Origin: Phytoactinopolyspora halotolerans
GTDB taxonomy: Bacteria; Actinomycetota; Actinomycetes; Jiangellales; Jiangellaceae
Direction: 5' to 3'
DNA length: 36,991 nucleotides
Assembly (NCBI RefSeq): GCF_010550675.1
Contig: NZ_JAAGOA010000006.1
Location: 298,341 to 335,331, forward strand
The notes below the pieces were generated by a model. The model worked only from the letters and a program-made list of their open reading frames with translations, searched no databases and was not told the origin of the DNA. The position numbers and the translations under genes are program-made. Positions 1 through 7,957 of this stretch are shown here, one piece after another. Positions within the stretch are counted from its first letter, which is position 1. Every line of letters starts with the position of its first letter.

Positions 1-129
1 GGGGTCCTCCATTCGGTTGTGTTTTTCCTTCTGGGCCTCCTGGGTGGCTGTCCCCCCACGACGTTGCGCGTTCTCGGACTTAGCCGTCCCGGCGGCGGGA
101 CCTCATCGAGGCGAGTCCCACCACACACT

Positions 130-145
130 GACCGGTCGTTCGGTC
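130..145. promoter_or_regulatory. Inverted repeat upstream of hmgA, possible repressor site
   Basis: GACCG, six bases, then CGGTC forms an inverted repeat about 60 bp before the homogentisate dioxygenase start. Arms of this type (ACCG/CGGT) are common in operators of TetR-like regulators in actinomycetes, so this could be where the gene is controlled. No regulator gene lies next to it in the window. The rest of bases 1-204 shows no supported gene. Confidence 0.35.
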
Positions 146-204
146 GGGATGGCAGTATGGGTGGCATCAGTGCTCACTGCAACGTCGCCGTGAGGAGGCC
201 GAGG

Positions 205-1404
205 ATGGCGTATTACCGGCAGGTGGGCGAGGTCCCCCCGAAGCGTCACACGCAGCATCGCCGCCCGGATGGTGGGTTGTATTACGAGGAGTTGATGGGT
301 GAGGAGGGCTTCTCCAGCGATTCGTCCTTGCTGTACCACCGCCATATCCCGTCGGCGATCGCCGACGCCCAGCCGTGGGAGCTGCCGGATCTGTCGACGG
401 TGCCGAACCACCCGTTGACGCCGCGGCATCTGAAGCTGCACGAGCTGTTCGCGGACACGTCGGAGATGGCGTGGAAGTCGGTGGATGTGGTGACCGGTCG
501 GCGGCTGGTCCTGGGCAACGCCGACGTGCGGATCTCCTATGTGGTGGCGGGCGAGTCATCGCCGCTGTATCGGAACGCGATCGGCGATGAATGCGTCTAC
601 ATCGAGTCCGGCTCCGGGACGGTGGAGACCGTCTTCGGTGCGCTGCCGTTCCGGCAGGGTGATCACGTGCTGTTGCCACGGGCGACGACCCATCGCTGGC
701 TGCCCGGCGGAGACGAGCCGGTGCGCGCGTACGTGATCGAGGCGAACTCGCACATCACGCCGCCCAAACGGTACCTGTCCCGGTTCGGACAGCTGCTGGA
801 GCATTCGCCGTACTGCGAGCGCGACCTGCACGGTCCGGCTGAGCCGCTGCTGGCCGACGGCGAGGACGTGGAGGTGTTCGTCAAGCATCGCGGACCTCGG
901 GGAATCGCCGGGACCCGGTTCGTCTATCCCGCCCACCCGTTCGATGTCGTCGGCTGGGACGGCTGCCTGTACCCGTACACGTTCAACATCTCCGACTTCG
1001 AGCCGATCACCGGGCGGGTGCATCAGCCGCCGCCTGTGCATCAGGTCTTCGAGGGCTACAACTTCGTGGTCTGCGACTTCGTGCCGCGCAAGGTCGACTA
1101 CCACCCGTTGTCCATTCCGGTGCCGTACTACCACTCCAACGTGGACTCGGACGAGGTCATGTTCTACTGCGGCGGCAACTACGAGGCGCGCAAGGGCTCG
1201 GGGATCGGACAGGGGTCGATCTCGTTGCATCCGGGCGGGTGGGCACACGGTCCGCAGCCCGGCGCGTACGAGGGCAGCATCGGTATGGAGCGTTCGGACG
1301 AGCTCGCCGTCATGGTGGACACCTTCCGTCCGCTCGAGCTCGGCGAAGGCGGTCAGGCCTGCGACGACGGTGTGTACGCCTGGAGCTGGAACCAGCGCTC
1401 GTGA
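205..1404 (+). CDS. hmgA: Homogentisate 1,2-dioxygenase
   Basis: Cytosolic Fe(II) ring-cleaving dioxygenase converting homogentisate to maleylacetoacetate in tyrosine and phenylalanine breakdown. The 399-residue product starts MAYYRQVGEVPPKRHTQHR and has the double-cupin layout of the family. The C-terminal half carries the likely metal ligands in a YYHSNVDSDEVMFY segment (His and Glu) and a GGWAHGPQPG segment (His). The ATG at 205 was chosen because GAGGAGG (192-198) sits just upstream; the reading frame stays open further 5' but that part has no family similarity. The protein is somewhat shorter than the 430-440 residues of proteobacterial or human enzymes, as I recall for the actinobacterial branch. 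No other tyrosine-catabolic gene (maleylacetoacetate isomerase, fumarylacetoacetase, HPPD) is next to it, so it appears to be a single-gene unit. Confidence 0.9.
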   Translation: MAYYRQVGEVPPKRHTQHRRPDGGLYYEELMGEEGFSSDSSLLYHRHIPSAIADAQPWELPDLSTVPNHPLTPRHLKLHELFADTSEMAWKSVDVVTGRRLVLGNADVRISYVVAGESSPLYRNAIGDECVYIESGSGTVETVFGALPFRQGDHVLLPRATTHRWLPGGDEPVRAYVIEANSHITPPKRYLSRFGQLLEHSPYCERDLHGPAEPLLADGEDVEVFVKHRGPRGIAGTRFVYPAHPFDVVGWDGCLYPYTFNISDFEPITGRVHQPPPVHQVFEGYNFVVCDFVPRKVDYHPLSIPVPYYHSNVDSDEVMFYCGGNYEARKGSGIGQGSISLHPGGWAHGPQPGAYEGSIGMERSDELAVMVDTFRPLELGEGGQACDDGVYAWSWNQRS

Positions 1405-1578
1405 GGGACGGACACGCCGCCGACCACCGCCACCGCGAGACCGCCCTTGCCCCACCACGACCCCGGCGACGACCGCCGCCAGGGCCACCGGCCCTGAGCC
1501 GACGGGCGGGGGAAACCCTGAGGGCATGGCGGCGGCACATCCGGGATGTAACCCATCGTCGCCGGTGGTCGTCTCGAC

Positions 1579-1584
1579 TACGAT
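1579..1584 (+). promoter_or_regulatory. -10 box of a leaderless promoter for the DUF1707/TM2 gene
   Basis: TACGAT ends six bases before the ATG at 1591, and there is no Shine-Dalgarno sequence in between. This fits transcription starting at or next to the start codon. No good -35 hexamer is seen. Confidence 0.45.
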
Positions 1585-1590
1585 GATGAT

Positions 1591-2136
1591 ATGAGTGCCG
1601 CCGGTGCGGTAGGGCCGCCATATCACCCGCAGACCCGTCCTCCCCAGCTTCGATGCAGCGATTCTGAACGTGAGGCCGTCGCGGCGATGGTCCGCTCTGC
1701 CAGCGAGGACGGCCGGCTGGACCTGACTGAGCTGGACGAGCGACTCGGGGCGGTCTACGCGGCCAAGACCCACGGCGATCTGGCCCAGATCATCGTCGAC
1801 ATCGTGCCGCCGCCGATGCGGCCGATGCCACCGCGTCCTTCGGCGATGCCGCAGCCGGTCCCCGTGGTGCCGGTCATGCCGGTCATGCCGGTGCAGTGGC
1901 GTCCCGGCGTCAGCGACCGGACGATCCTGCCGGCGTTTCTGCTCTGCATCTTCCTTGGGGTCTTCGGTGCCCACCGGTTCTACGTCGGCAAGGTCGGTTC
2001 CGGGATCGGCATGCTCGTCGCCTGCCTGCTGAGCTTCGGCGTCGTGGCCGGAATCTGGGCGCTGATCGACCTCATCGTCCTGGCCACTCGTTCGTTCCGG
2101 GATCAGTACGGCAACATCCTGCGCAACTGGACCTAG
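1591..2136 (+). CDS. DUF1707 and TM2 domain membrane protein
   Basis: A 181-residue protein of unknown biochemical role. The N-terminal part (about residues 20-65, LRCSDSEREAVAAMVRSA then GRLDLTELDERLGAVYAAKT) is a DUF1707 domain, the SHOCT-like module common at the N terminus of actinobacterial membrane proteins. A proline-rich linker with repeated PVMPVMP-type units follows. The C-terminal part (about 112-181) is a TM2 domain: two hydrophobic segments around FLLCIFLGVFGAHRFYVGK and GMLVACLLSFGVVAGIWALI, with the usual GxxGxHRFY turn. It is probably a small inner-membrane protein with a cytoplasmic N terminus. The 186-bp gap upstream holds no other gene. It converges on the DUF385 gene with only 15 bp between the two stops. 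Confidence 0.8.
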   Translation: MSAAGAVGPPYHPQTRPPQLRCSDSEREAVAAMVRSASEDGRLDLTELDERLGAVYAAKTHGDLAQIIVDIVPPPMRPMPPRPSAMPQPVPVVPVMPVMPVQWRPGVSDRTILPAFLLCIFLGVFGAHRFYVGKVGSGIGMLVACLLSFGVVAGIWALIDLIVLATRSFRDQYGNILRNWT

Positions 2137-2151
2137 CCTCCGGCCTGGCCG

Positions 2152-2613
2152 CTACTCACCGGCTGTGGACTGGCCGCGCGGCGCGTCGACGATGCGGAAG
2201 ACCGGGTGGTGCTCGGACTCCGCGATGAACCGGTCGACCGGGTCGTCCACCTCGGCGTCGAAGTAGGGCCGGGTGATCGGCACCAGCCGGATGTACTCCT
2301 TCAGCACCGGGCCGGCTTCGTCCGGCCCGCATTCGACCAACCCCACGTGCTGGCGATCGCGGCCGCGGCTGAGCGTGGCGGTGCCGTCGGCACGGGCGTT
2401 GACGACCCACGGCACGGCACCGTACGGAGCGACCAGATAGCGCTTCTCCCGGTGGGTCACCGGACGGACCGGTGTGGAGCGAGCCTGGCCGGTGCGGCGG
2501 CCGGTGGTGGTGACCAGCACGTACGATCGTGGCGCCAGCCCGGCCGTCAACGCGGCCTTGATGAGGGAGTTCGCAATCCGGCGGCTGCGGCTTGAGCGGT
2601 ACGTGCGGGCCAT
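2152..2613 (-). CDS. DUF385 (deazaflavin-dependent nitroreductase family) protein
   Basis: A 153-residue split-barrel protein starting MARTYRSSRSRRIANSLIK. The stretch YVLVTTTGRRTGQARSTPV followed by KRYLVAPYGAVPWVVNARAD matches the Ddn/DUF385 family of F420-binding proteins of mycobacteria and relatives. In that family TTGRRTGxxRxTPV and the VAxxGxxPWxxNxRA segment line the cofactor and substrate site. The likely role is F420H2-dependent reduction of a quinone or nitro-type substrate; the real substrate cannot be read from the sequence. An upstream TTG could add 11 residues, but the ATG at 2613 matches family starts better. Divergent from the lipoprotein gene with 71 bp between the start codons. 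Confidence 0.75.
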   Translation of the reverse strand: MARTYRSSRSRRIANSLIKAALTAGLAPRSYVLVTTTGRRTGQARSTPVRPVTHREKRYLVAPYGAVPWVVNARADGTATLSRGRDRQHVGLVECGPDEAGPVLKEYIRLVPITRPYFDAEVDDPVDRFIAESEHHPVFRIVDAPRGQSTAGE

Positions 2614-2684
2614 GCTCTCAGCATCCCAGGCTGCCGCCCGGTCCAACAGGGTGTTCGACGGATCTGCGCGATGATGGAGATGTG

Positions 2685-3800
2685 ATGGTTTCTCGCCTTT
2701 GTCGCCTCGTCATCGCCGCCGTTGTGCTGCTGGCGGCCGGCTGTTCGGACAGCGCCGACGACGCACGCCCAGAGGCGTCCGCACCGACGGGCGGTTCCGC
2801 GGCGAGCGCCGACCGAGACGCACCGTCGTCGCCATCCGGAACGCCGGCACCGCCGGTGACGTCCGGGCCGACCACGGTGCCGGAGACGTCCGCCCCTGCC
2901 GCCACCTCGACGCCGACCCGGGAGCGACCGCACCCGGTGTCTCTCCCGGCGCTCATGGAGCGCGAATACGACGGACGTGGCCTGGAGCTCGGCGATGTGA
3001 TCGAGGAGACGGACGCGTACACCCGGTATGAGGTCAGTTACCGCAGCGGTGAGCTGACCATCTCCGGCATCATGAACGTGCCGGCGGGCGACGGGCCGTT
3101 CCCGGTGCTGATCCTGGCGCACGGGTACATCGACCCGGAGATCTACACGACCGGGCGAGGGCTCGCGCGCGAGCAGGACTACCTGGCCCGGCAGGGCTAC
3201 GCCGTGCTGCACACCGACTACCGCAACCATGCCGGTTCGGACGACGATCCGGACAATGAGGTGCGGCTGCGCCTCGGATACACCGCGGACGTCATCGACG
3301 CGGTGCTGGCCGTCCGGGAGTCGTCGTCGCCGTACCTCGACGGCGATCGGGTGGGCCTGCTGGGGCGGTCGATGGGCGGCGGCGTGGTGCTGAACGCGCT
3401 GGTGGTCGAGCCGGGTCTGGTGGACGCGGCCGTCATCTATGCCTCCGTCAGCTCCGACACCGTCGACAACTTCGATATGTGGATCCGCGGTGAGCCCGAG
3501 CGGGGGGAGCTGACGGAGCAGATCATCGACGCCTATGGGGCACCGGAGGACAACCCGCAGTTCTGGCGCAACGTCTCGCCGCGCACATTCTTCGACCGCG
3601 TCACCGAGCCGGTCCTCATCCACCACGGCACCGCCGACGACACCTGCCCCATCGACTGGGCGTACGAGACCCGTGATGCCCTCGACGAGGCGGGTGCCGA
3701 GGTGACCCTCGAGGTCTACGACGGCGAGCAACACGCATTCGAGCCGCAGTGGCAGGAGTCGATCGAACGGACGGCGGCGTTCTTCGACGACCACCTCTAG
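2685..3800 (+). CDS. Lipoprotein alpha/beta-hydrolase (prolyl-oligopeptidase-like)
   Basis: A 371-residue exported lipoprotein. The signal peptide MVSRLCRLVIAAVVLLAAGC ends in a lipobox (LAAGC, Cys20). A roughly 70-residue Ser/Thr/Pro/Ala-rich linker follows, probably spanning the cell wall. The rest is an S9/DLH-type alpha/beta hydrolase: oxyanion region LILAHGYIDPE, nucleophile elbow GRSMGGG, acid loop HHGTADDTCP and catalytic His in GEQHAFEP. It is likely a surface esterase or peptidase of unknown substrate. The ATG at 2685 has GGAG (2676-2679) five bases upstream. The last codon and stop (CTC TAG) include the CTAG at which the insertion sequence sits, so the gene is complete, with its stop codon inside the target site. 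Confidence 0.8.
   Translation: MVSRLCRLVIAAVVLLAAGCSDSADDARPEASAPTGGSAASADRDAPSSPSGTPAPPVTSGPTTVPETSAPAATSTPTRERPHPVSLPALMEREYDGRGLELGDVIEETDAYTRYEVSYRSGELTISGIMNVPAGDGPFPVLILAHGYIDPEIYTTGRGLAREQDYLARQGYAVLHTDYRNHAGSDDDPDNEVRLRLGYTADVIDAVLAVRESSSPYLDGDRVGLLGRSMGGGVVLNALVVEPGLVDAAVIYASVSSDTVDNFDMWIRGEPERGELTEQIIDAYGAPEDNPQFWRNVSPRTFFDRVTEPVLIHHGTADDTCPIDWAYETRDALDEAGAEVTLEVYDGEQHAFEPQWQESIERTAAFFDDHL
3797..3800. repeat. Left CTAG flank of the IS (probable target-site duplication)
   Basis: CTAG directly precedes the left inverted repeat and recurs at 5662-5665 directly after the right one, consistent with a 4-bp target duplication. Because CTAG is its own reverse complement, it could equally be counted as part of the terminal inverted repeats. 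Confidence 0.6.
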
Positions 3801-3815
3801 GAGACTGCTGAACAA
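3801..3815 (+). repeat. Left terminal inverted repeat of the IS
   Basis: GAGACTGCTGAACAA. Its reverse complement matches the right end (5647-5661) at 14 of 15 positions. Confidence 0.8.
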
Positions 3816-3996
3816 GGCGTCAGTGCGGCGCAGGCGATGGCGTTGGTGGCGGGCGGAACGCCGCCAAGGCCGTCGAGCGGCGAGTTTGAGTCAGCACTCT
3901 GGGTGCGACAACGGGGTCGTTCCGCCCGCCGGTGGCCATTCTCGGCCTGTTGTGGGCGGCTGGCAATGGTTGCAGATGGGGTTCCCAGCCCCCGGT

Positions 3997-5604
3997 TCAG
4001 GCTAGGGCCCAGGCTCCGTGGTGGATGGTGAGGCCCATGGCGAGGAGTCGCCGCAGGTTGAGGGCTGCAACACGGTGGTGGAGCCAGTTGTTGTTCTTCT
4101 CGATCCCGCGGTAAGGCACCCGTCGAGCGCCTCTGGTGAGCCAGGCGATGGACCGTTCGACCATCGGCCGGTGCCGCCGGTATACGGTCTGGAAGCTGTC
4201 GTCAGCGGCCCGTTGCCGGTGCTCGCGCATGAGCTGGTCGTGCTCATGCATCTTGACCGTGCGGCCGGAAGTCGATGAGGTGCAGTGTTCGGCGAGTGGG
4301 CATTCGCGGCAAGCGATGCCGAACACGGCGTTGTTCTTCGCGGTGATCTTCCTGGTCACGCCTGCTGGACAGGTCAGGGTTCGAGCAGCGGCGTCATGGA
4401 CGAAGTCATCGATGGTGAAGCCGCCCTCGACCGCGGGCCGCAGCGGCCACGGCTTGAGCAGCGGTGTCCACTTCTTGCCGTGCAGAGTGTGGAGCATGTC
4501 GCCGGTGGCGTAGGCAGAGTCACCGAGCACTTCCACCTGCTGATCCGCGGTGATGGTGGCATCGGCGACGACGAGCTCGGCGCCCACGTTCGCGTCGGAG
4601 TGCTCGGTGCCGTTGGTCTTGGTCAGTGCGCACACGGTAGTCAGCCCGGTCTCAGGCTCCACCACCACGTGGGCCTTGAACCCGTCCTGGCGCCGCTCCC
4701 GGGTCTTGTGCGCGTGCCGGGTGTCCGGGTCCACGGTCGAGATCACCCGGTCCGGCGCGGTCTTACGGGCGATGCGCCAGCGGCCGTCGGTGCCATCGGA
4801 GTCCTCGGCCGGCTCCACGTCTTGGCCGGCGACCAGCGCCAGCAACGCGACCGCGTCGGCCGGCTTCCCGCCGTCCTGGGAGATCTGCTCCAGCCCGATC
4901 TGGTCGTCCAGCGCAGCAAGCAAGGCCAGCGCGTCGCCGACCAGCGCGGACACCAGCTCGTCGCGGGCGGCCGGGTCGTCCCAGGCGATCGGAGGCTTCC
5001 CGGGCGAGTGGTAGTCCTGCCCGCTCCGCTCGGCCAGCCGGGTGCAGTACACCGCAATCAGGTCCTCGGCGCCGGGCACCTCCCGGCCCACTCGGCGGAT
5101 CTGGGCGATCAGCTGGGTGACGGTGTCCTGGCGGGCGACCGCGTCGTCGAGGATGGTGGAGTCCAGCGCCCGGCGCTGTTTACCGGCCACCGCACCGGTT
5201 TCGGTGATGACCTCGCGGACCACCTCGAAGATCCGCTGCGGCCGGTCGCTAGCGGCCAGCCGGCGCCTCCAGTAGGTCAACGTCGAGGGATCGAAGCCCT
5301 TCGCATCGATCGCGAACCCACACGCTGCCTTCCACCGCAGGTCGAAGGTCAGTGCGTCGACCGCTTCGCGGTCCGAATGCCCGTACAGCGCCTGAAGCAC
5401 GATCACCGAGGCGATCACCTCGCCCGGGATCGAGGGCCGACCCCGCCCCGAGGGGAACAAATCAGCAAACAACACGCCCGGGAACAGCCGATCGCGGTGC
5501 TCGGCGAGCAACGCGAACACACTGCCCGGCTCGAGTAAGTGCCCAGCCACCGACTCCACATCCAGCAGCTCCCGCTGCCGATCCGATTCACCCTGCACAC
5601 CCAC
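3997..5604 (-). CDS. IS1182-family DDE transposase
   Basis: A 535-residue transposase that cuts and joins the element's ends. The N-terminal DUF772-like region (about 30-120, with GVLFADLFPSGRGRPSIP and VIVLQALYGHSDREAVDAL) precedes an RNase-H-type DDE domain. The likely triad is Asp148 in ALDST, Asp362 in GDSAYATGD and Glu483 in RRHRPMVERSIAWL. A Cys cluster (432, 435, 441; ACRECPLAEHC) before the last catalytic residue is typical of IS1182 proteins. There is no frameshift or stop, so it may be active. The start at 5604 leaves 43 bp to the right inverted repeat, enough room only for a promoter overlapping the end. The left inverted repeat lies 181 bp beyond the stop. Confidence 0.9.
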   Translation of the reverse strand: MGVQGESDRQRELLDVESVAGHLLEPGSVFALLAEHRDRLFPGVLFADLFPSGRGRPSIPGEVIASVIVLQALYGHSDREAVDALTFDLRWKAACGFAIDAKGFDPSTLTYWRRRLAASDRPQRIFEVVREVITETGAVAGKQRRALDSTILDDAVARQDTVTQLIAQIRRVGREVPGAEDLIAVYCTRLAERSGQDYHSPGKPPIAWDDPAARDELVSALVGDALALLAALDDQIGLEQISQDGGKPADAVALLALVAGQDVEPAEDSDGTDGRWRIARKTAPDRVISTVDPDTRHAHKTRERRQDGFKAHVVVEPETGLTTVCALTKTNGTEHSDANVGAELVVADATITADQQVEVLGDSAYATGDMLHTLHGKKWTPLLKPWPLRPAVEGGFTIDDFVHDAAARTLTCPAGVTRKITAKNNAVFGIACRECPLAEHCTSSTSGRTVKMHEHDQLMREHRQRAADDSFQTVYRRHRPMVERSIAWLTRGARRVPYRGIEKNNNWLHHRVAALNLRRLLAMGLTIHHGAWALA

Positions 5605-5646
5605 AGGATTCCAGGCCAGCGCCGAAAGACATACCCGCCACGCGGA

Positions 5647-5661
5647 TTGTTCAGCAGCCTC
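5647..5661 (-). repeat. Right terminal inverted repeat of the IS
   Basis: TTGTTCAGCAGCCTC, followed by CTAG at 5662-5665. Confidence 0.8.
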
Positions 5662-5684
5662 CTAGGGCGCGAGCCGGTGCCGGC

Positions 5685-5701
5685 CGCGCGATATACGCGC
5701 G
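5685..5701. terminator. Short palindrome between convergent genes
   Basis: CGCGCG-ATATA-CGCGCG is a perfect 6-bp-arm hairpin in the 75-bp gap between the IS and the stop of the PPOX gene. It may be the end signal of the PPOX operon or, before the IS arrived, of both converging genes. No T-run follows. Confidence 0.3.
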
Positions 5702-5740
5702 ATACAGCGAGCGCGCCGCGCAGCGACGTGATGTGGTGAC

Positions 5741-6178
5741 CTAGAAGCCGCGCACGCGCGTGATCCGGATCCGGATCGGAGCCGAATACGTGGCGGCGAA
5801 CTGCTCCACGCTGCCGACGACACTGATCATGTCCTCGCGGTATTTCGCCAGGTACTGCGGTGACGCATCGGGAGCGGGAAGATCGTCGGCAAGCTCCGCG
5901 CGCCCGGTCATCACGATGATGTCGCCGCCGGTGCTGGTCCCGTTGAAGTGCAACGACACCTGCGGGTGCGCCTCGATGTGCGCGAGCCGGTGCGCCTTGT
6001 GATCGCTGTACGCGATGATCTCGTCGTCACCGGTCCAGAGGAACCAGACCGGGTTCGGTTGCGGAGTGCCGTCCTTGCTGACCGTGGTGAGCCAGATGAC
6101 CTGCTCTGCCTTCAGGCGTGTGCGCACGCGCTCGCCGAACGGGGTCTCTGGGCTGGGCAACACGTCTTCTGTCGTCAT
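5741..6178 (-). CDS. Pyridoxamine 5'-phosphate oxidase-like FMN/F420-binding protein
   Basis: A 145-residue split-beta-barrel protein of the PPOX class. The core WLTTVSKDGTPQPNPVWFLW, then EIIAYSDHKAHRLAHIEAHPQVSLHF, is typical of actinobacterial TIGR03667/Rv3369-type proteins that bind F420 or FMN. The substrate is not known. The start MTTEDVLPSPETPFGERV at 6178 gives the usual length. An in-frame ATG at 6211 would add 11 residues and overlap the sigma factor stop. It lies 29 bp behind the sigma factor gene on the same strand and is probably co-transcribed with it, making it a candidate member of the sigma-factor operon. Confidence 0.8.
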   Translation of the reverse strand: MTTEDVLPSPETPFGERVRTRLKAEQVIWLTTVSKDGTPQPNPVWFLWTGDDEIIAYSDHKAHRLAHIEAHPQVSLHFNGTSTGGDIIVMTGRAELADDLPAPDASPQYLAKYREDMISVVGSVEQFAATYSAPIRIRITRVRGF

Positions 6179-6207
6179 GTCACGGCAAACACTGTGTCGT
6201 GGCCGTG

Positions 6208-7476
6208 TCATCCCGGCTGAGCACGCGTCTGTGCGAGCTGGTCGCGGCGACGGGTGAGGTAGGCGATCTCGGCGGTGTTGCCGGACAGCTCGATGGCCCG
6301 GTCGTAGGCGGCGCGCGCCTGCCGGCCGCGGCCGAGCCGGCGCAGCAGGTCGGCGCGGGTCGCATGGTAAGCGTGGTATCCGGCCAGCGTGTCCTCGAGG
6401 CGGTCGACCGCCGTCAGCGCCACGTCGGGACCGTCCAGTTCGGCGACCGCGATGGCCCGGTTGAGGACGACGATCGGCGAGGCATCGATGCGGACAAGCT
6501 GGTCGTAGAGTGCGACGACCTGTGCCCAGTCGGTGTCGCGTACGTCCCGGGCGGACGTGTGCACGGCGTTGATGGCCGCGAGGATCTGGTAGCGACCCGG
6601 CGCCACTCCGGCAGCGGCGGCGGCGAGGCGCTCGCGCACCAGCCGATGACCCTCGGCGATCAGTGCCGCGTCCCAAGCGCCACGGTCTTGCTCGTCGATG
6701 GCGACCAGTTCGCCGCTCGCCGAGATCCGGGCGTCGCGCCGGGCTTCGATCAGCAGCATCAGCGCCAGTAGCCCGGCCACCTCGCCGTCCTCGGGCATCA
6801 GCGCACGGATCAGGCGGGTGAGCCGGATCGCCTCGGCGGTGAGGTCGGACCGGACGGGATCGGTTCCGGGCCCGGTGGCCAGGTAGCCCTCGTTGAAGAC
6901 GAGGTACAGCACGGCGAGGACACCGGAGAGGCGAGGTGAAAGATCGTCGGCGGACGGCACCCGGTACGGAATGCGCGCCGCCTTGATCTTGGCTTTCGCA
7001 CGGGTGATCCGCTGCCCCATGGCGCTCTCCTGCACCAGGAAGGCGCGCGCGATCTCTGCCACGGTCAGACCGCCGATCATGCGTAGCGTCAGCGCGACGC
7101 GGGATTCCATCGCCAACGCCGGGTGGCAGCAGGTGAAGATCAGCCGGAGCCGGTCGTCGTCGATGGCGCCGAGAGGCACAGACGGCACAGCCGGGTTGTC
7201 GTACAACATCTGAGCCTCCTTGTGTTTGTCGTCGCGCTTGCTCTCGCGCCGTATCCGGTCGATCGCCTTGCGGTTGGCCGTGGTGGTCAGCCAGGCCCCG
7301 GGGTTGGGAGGTATGCCGTCGGCGGGCCACCGCTCGACGGCGGTCGCGAACGCCTCGGCCGCCGCCTCCTCGGCAACGTCGAGGTCACCGAAACGGCGGG
7401 TCAGCGCGGCGACCACGCGGGCCCACTCCTGCTGGTGAGCCCGCGTGATCGCTTCCTGGACGTCGGCGAGGTTCAC
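6208..7476 (-). CDS. ECF sigma factor, ECF42 type (sigma with C-terminal TPR-like extension)
   Basis: A 422-residue RNA polymerase sigma factor. Region 2 lies at about residues 10-75 (AEEAAAEAFATAVERWP, GAWLTTTANRKAIDRIRRES) and region 4 at about 105-170 (LRLIFTCCHPALAMESRVAL, LTVAEIARAFLVQESAMGQR). A roughly 250-residue helical extension follows, with TPR-like repeats near the end (HATRADLLRRLGRGRQARAA). FTCCHPAL and the long extension are hallmarks of the ECF42 group. This group is known to be linked to a DGPF/YCII protein and appears to work without a classical anti-sigma factor. The GTG at 7476 was chosen because it overlaps the upstream YCII stop in GTGA, suggesting translational coupling. 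The frame is open for about 190 more codons upstream, but those lie across the YCII gene in another frame. Probably autoregulated from the element at 7871-7920. Confidence 0.88.
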   Translation of the reverse strand: MNLADVQEAITRAHQQEWARVVAALTRRFGDLDVAEEAAAEAFATAVERWPADGIPPNPGAWLTTTANRKAIDRIRRESKRDDKHKEAQMLYDNPAVPSVPLGAIDDDRLRLIFTCCHPALAMESRVALTLRMIGGLTVAEIARAFLVQESAMGQRITRAKAKIKAARIPYRVPSADDLSPRLSGVLAVLYLVFNEGYLATGPGTDPVRSDLTAEAIRLTRLIRALMPEDGEVAGLLALMLLIEARRDARISASGELVAIDEQDRGAWDAALIAEGHRLVRERLAAAAAGVAPGRYQILAAINAVHTSARDVRDTDWAQVVALYDQLVRIDASPIVVLNRAIAVAELDGPDVALTAVDRLEDTLAGYHAYHATRADLLRRLGRGRQARAAYDRAIELSGNTAEIAYLTRRRDQLAQTRAQPG

Positions 7477-7823
7477 AGGAACGGACGCACCTCCACCTTC
7501 CGGTTGCAGGCCTTCGATGCCTCGGCGGCAAGCTTGAGCGCGACGTCGAGGTCCGCGGCTTCGATGATCCAGAAGCCGCCGAGGTGCTCTTTGGACTCCA
7601 CGAACGGCCCGTCGGTGAACAACGCTTCCCCGCTCCGGTTGTCGATGACGGTGGCCGTGTCGGGTGCCGCGAGGCCACCGGCGAAGACCCAGTGGCCTTC
7701 CGACTGGAGCCCGTCGTTGAACGCGTTGATCGCCGCCATCTCGTCCGCGGTGGCGGAGCCGGTCTCGTCCTCCCTGACGCCGCCCGGAAGGAACTGTTCG
7801 ATCACGGAAACCAGGTACTGCAT
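7473..7823 (-). CDS. YCII-related DGPF-domain protein, partner of the ECF42 sigma factor
   Basis: A 116-residue protein starting MQYLVSVIEQFLPGG. The family signature LFTDGPFVESKEHLGGFWII (DGPF motif) and the final DLDVALKLAAEASKA helix are present. DGPF/YCII proteins are dimeric alpha-beta barrels of unclear chemistry. Their genes sit directly before ECF42 sigma genes and are the best-known targets of those factors. AGGAG lies seven bases before the ATG. The stop overlaps the sigma start by four bases (GTGA). The gene is preceded by a 48-bp leader and then by the conserved promoter element at 7871-7920. Confidence 0.88.
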   Translation of the reverse strand: MQYLVSVIEQFLPGGVREDETGSATADEMAAINAFNDGLQSEGHWVFAGGLAAPDTATVIDNRSGEALFTDGPFVESKEHLGGFWIIEAADLDVALKLAAEASKACNRKVEVRPFL

Positions 7824-7870
7824 GGTGGATCATCTCCTGTGGTACGCCGGACGCCCCGGCTGGGCGACCG

Positions 7871-7920
7871 TTCACCTCTGCCACGAACGTCGCTGCCCCG
7901 ATCCGACACCGCGCTCCGGA
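7871..7920 (-). promoter_or_regulatory. Candidate ECF42 promoter, copy 1 (before YCII-sigma operon)
   Basis: On the minus strand TGTCGG (7908-7903) and CGTGGC (7885-7880) are separated by 17 bases. The surrounding 50 bp match copy 2 (8621-8670) at 42 of 50 positions. TGTCGG is close to the TGTCGA -35 motif that I recall for ECF42 factors. This is the likely autoregulatory promoter of the sigma operon. Confidence 0.65.
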
Positions 7921-7957
7921 CTTTTTCAAGGACGTGCGTCGTCGATGCGGCGCGTCG

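Larger units (their letters stand above)
3801..5661 (-). mobile_element. Complete IS1182-family insertion sequence
   Basis: A 1861-bp element bounded by imperfect 15-bp inverted repeats: GAGACTGCTGAACAA at 3801-3815 and TTGTTCAGCAGCCTC at 5647-5661. These differ at one position, or one in 19 if the CTAG on each side is included. It contains a single intact transposase gene on the minus strand. Length, gene content and transposase type fit the IS1182 family. Joining the two outside flanks at CTAG restores a plausible uninterrupted junction between the hydrolase stop and the sequence before the PPOX gene, so the insertion disrupted no gene here. The 181 bp between the left repeat and the transposase stop hold no gene. 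Confidence 0.85.

Noticed and set aside
556-1974. Long minus-strand open frame opposite hmgA and the TM2 gene
   Set aside because: Arg/His/Asp-rich product with no family features, lying antisense to two recognised genes; typical of GC-rich shadow frames.
6179-7330. Extension of the PPOX-like protein to 7330
   Set aside because: The added part is an Arg/Pro-rich shadow of the sigma factor; family similarity begins at MTTEDVL (6178).
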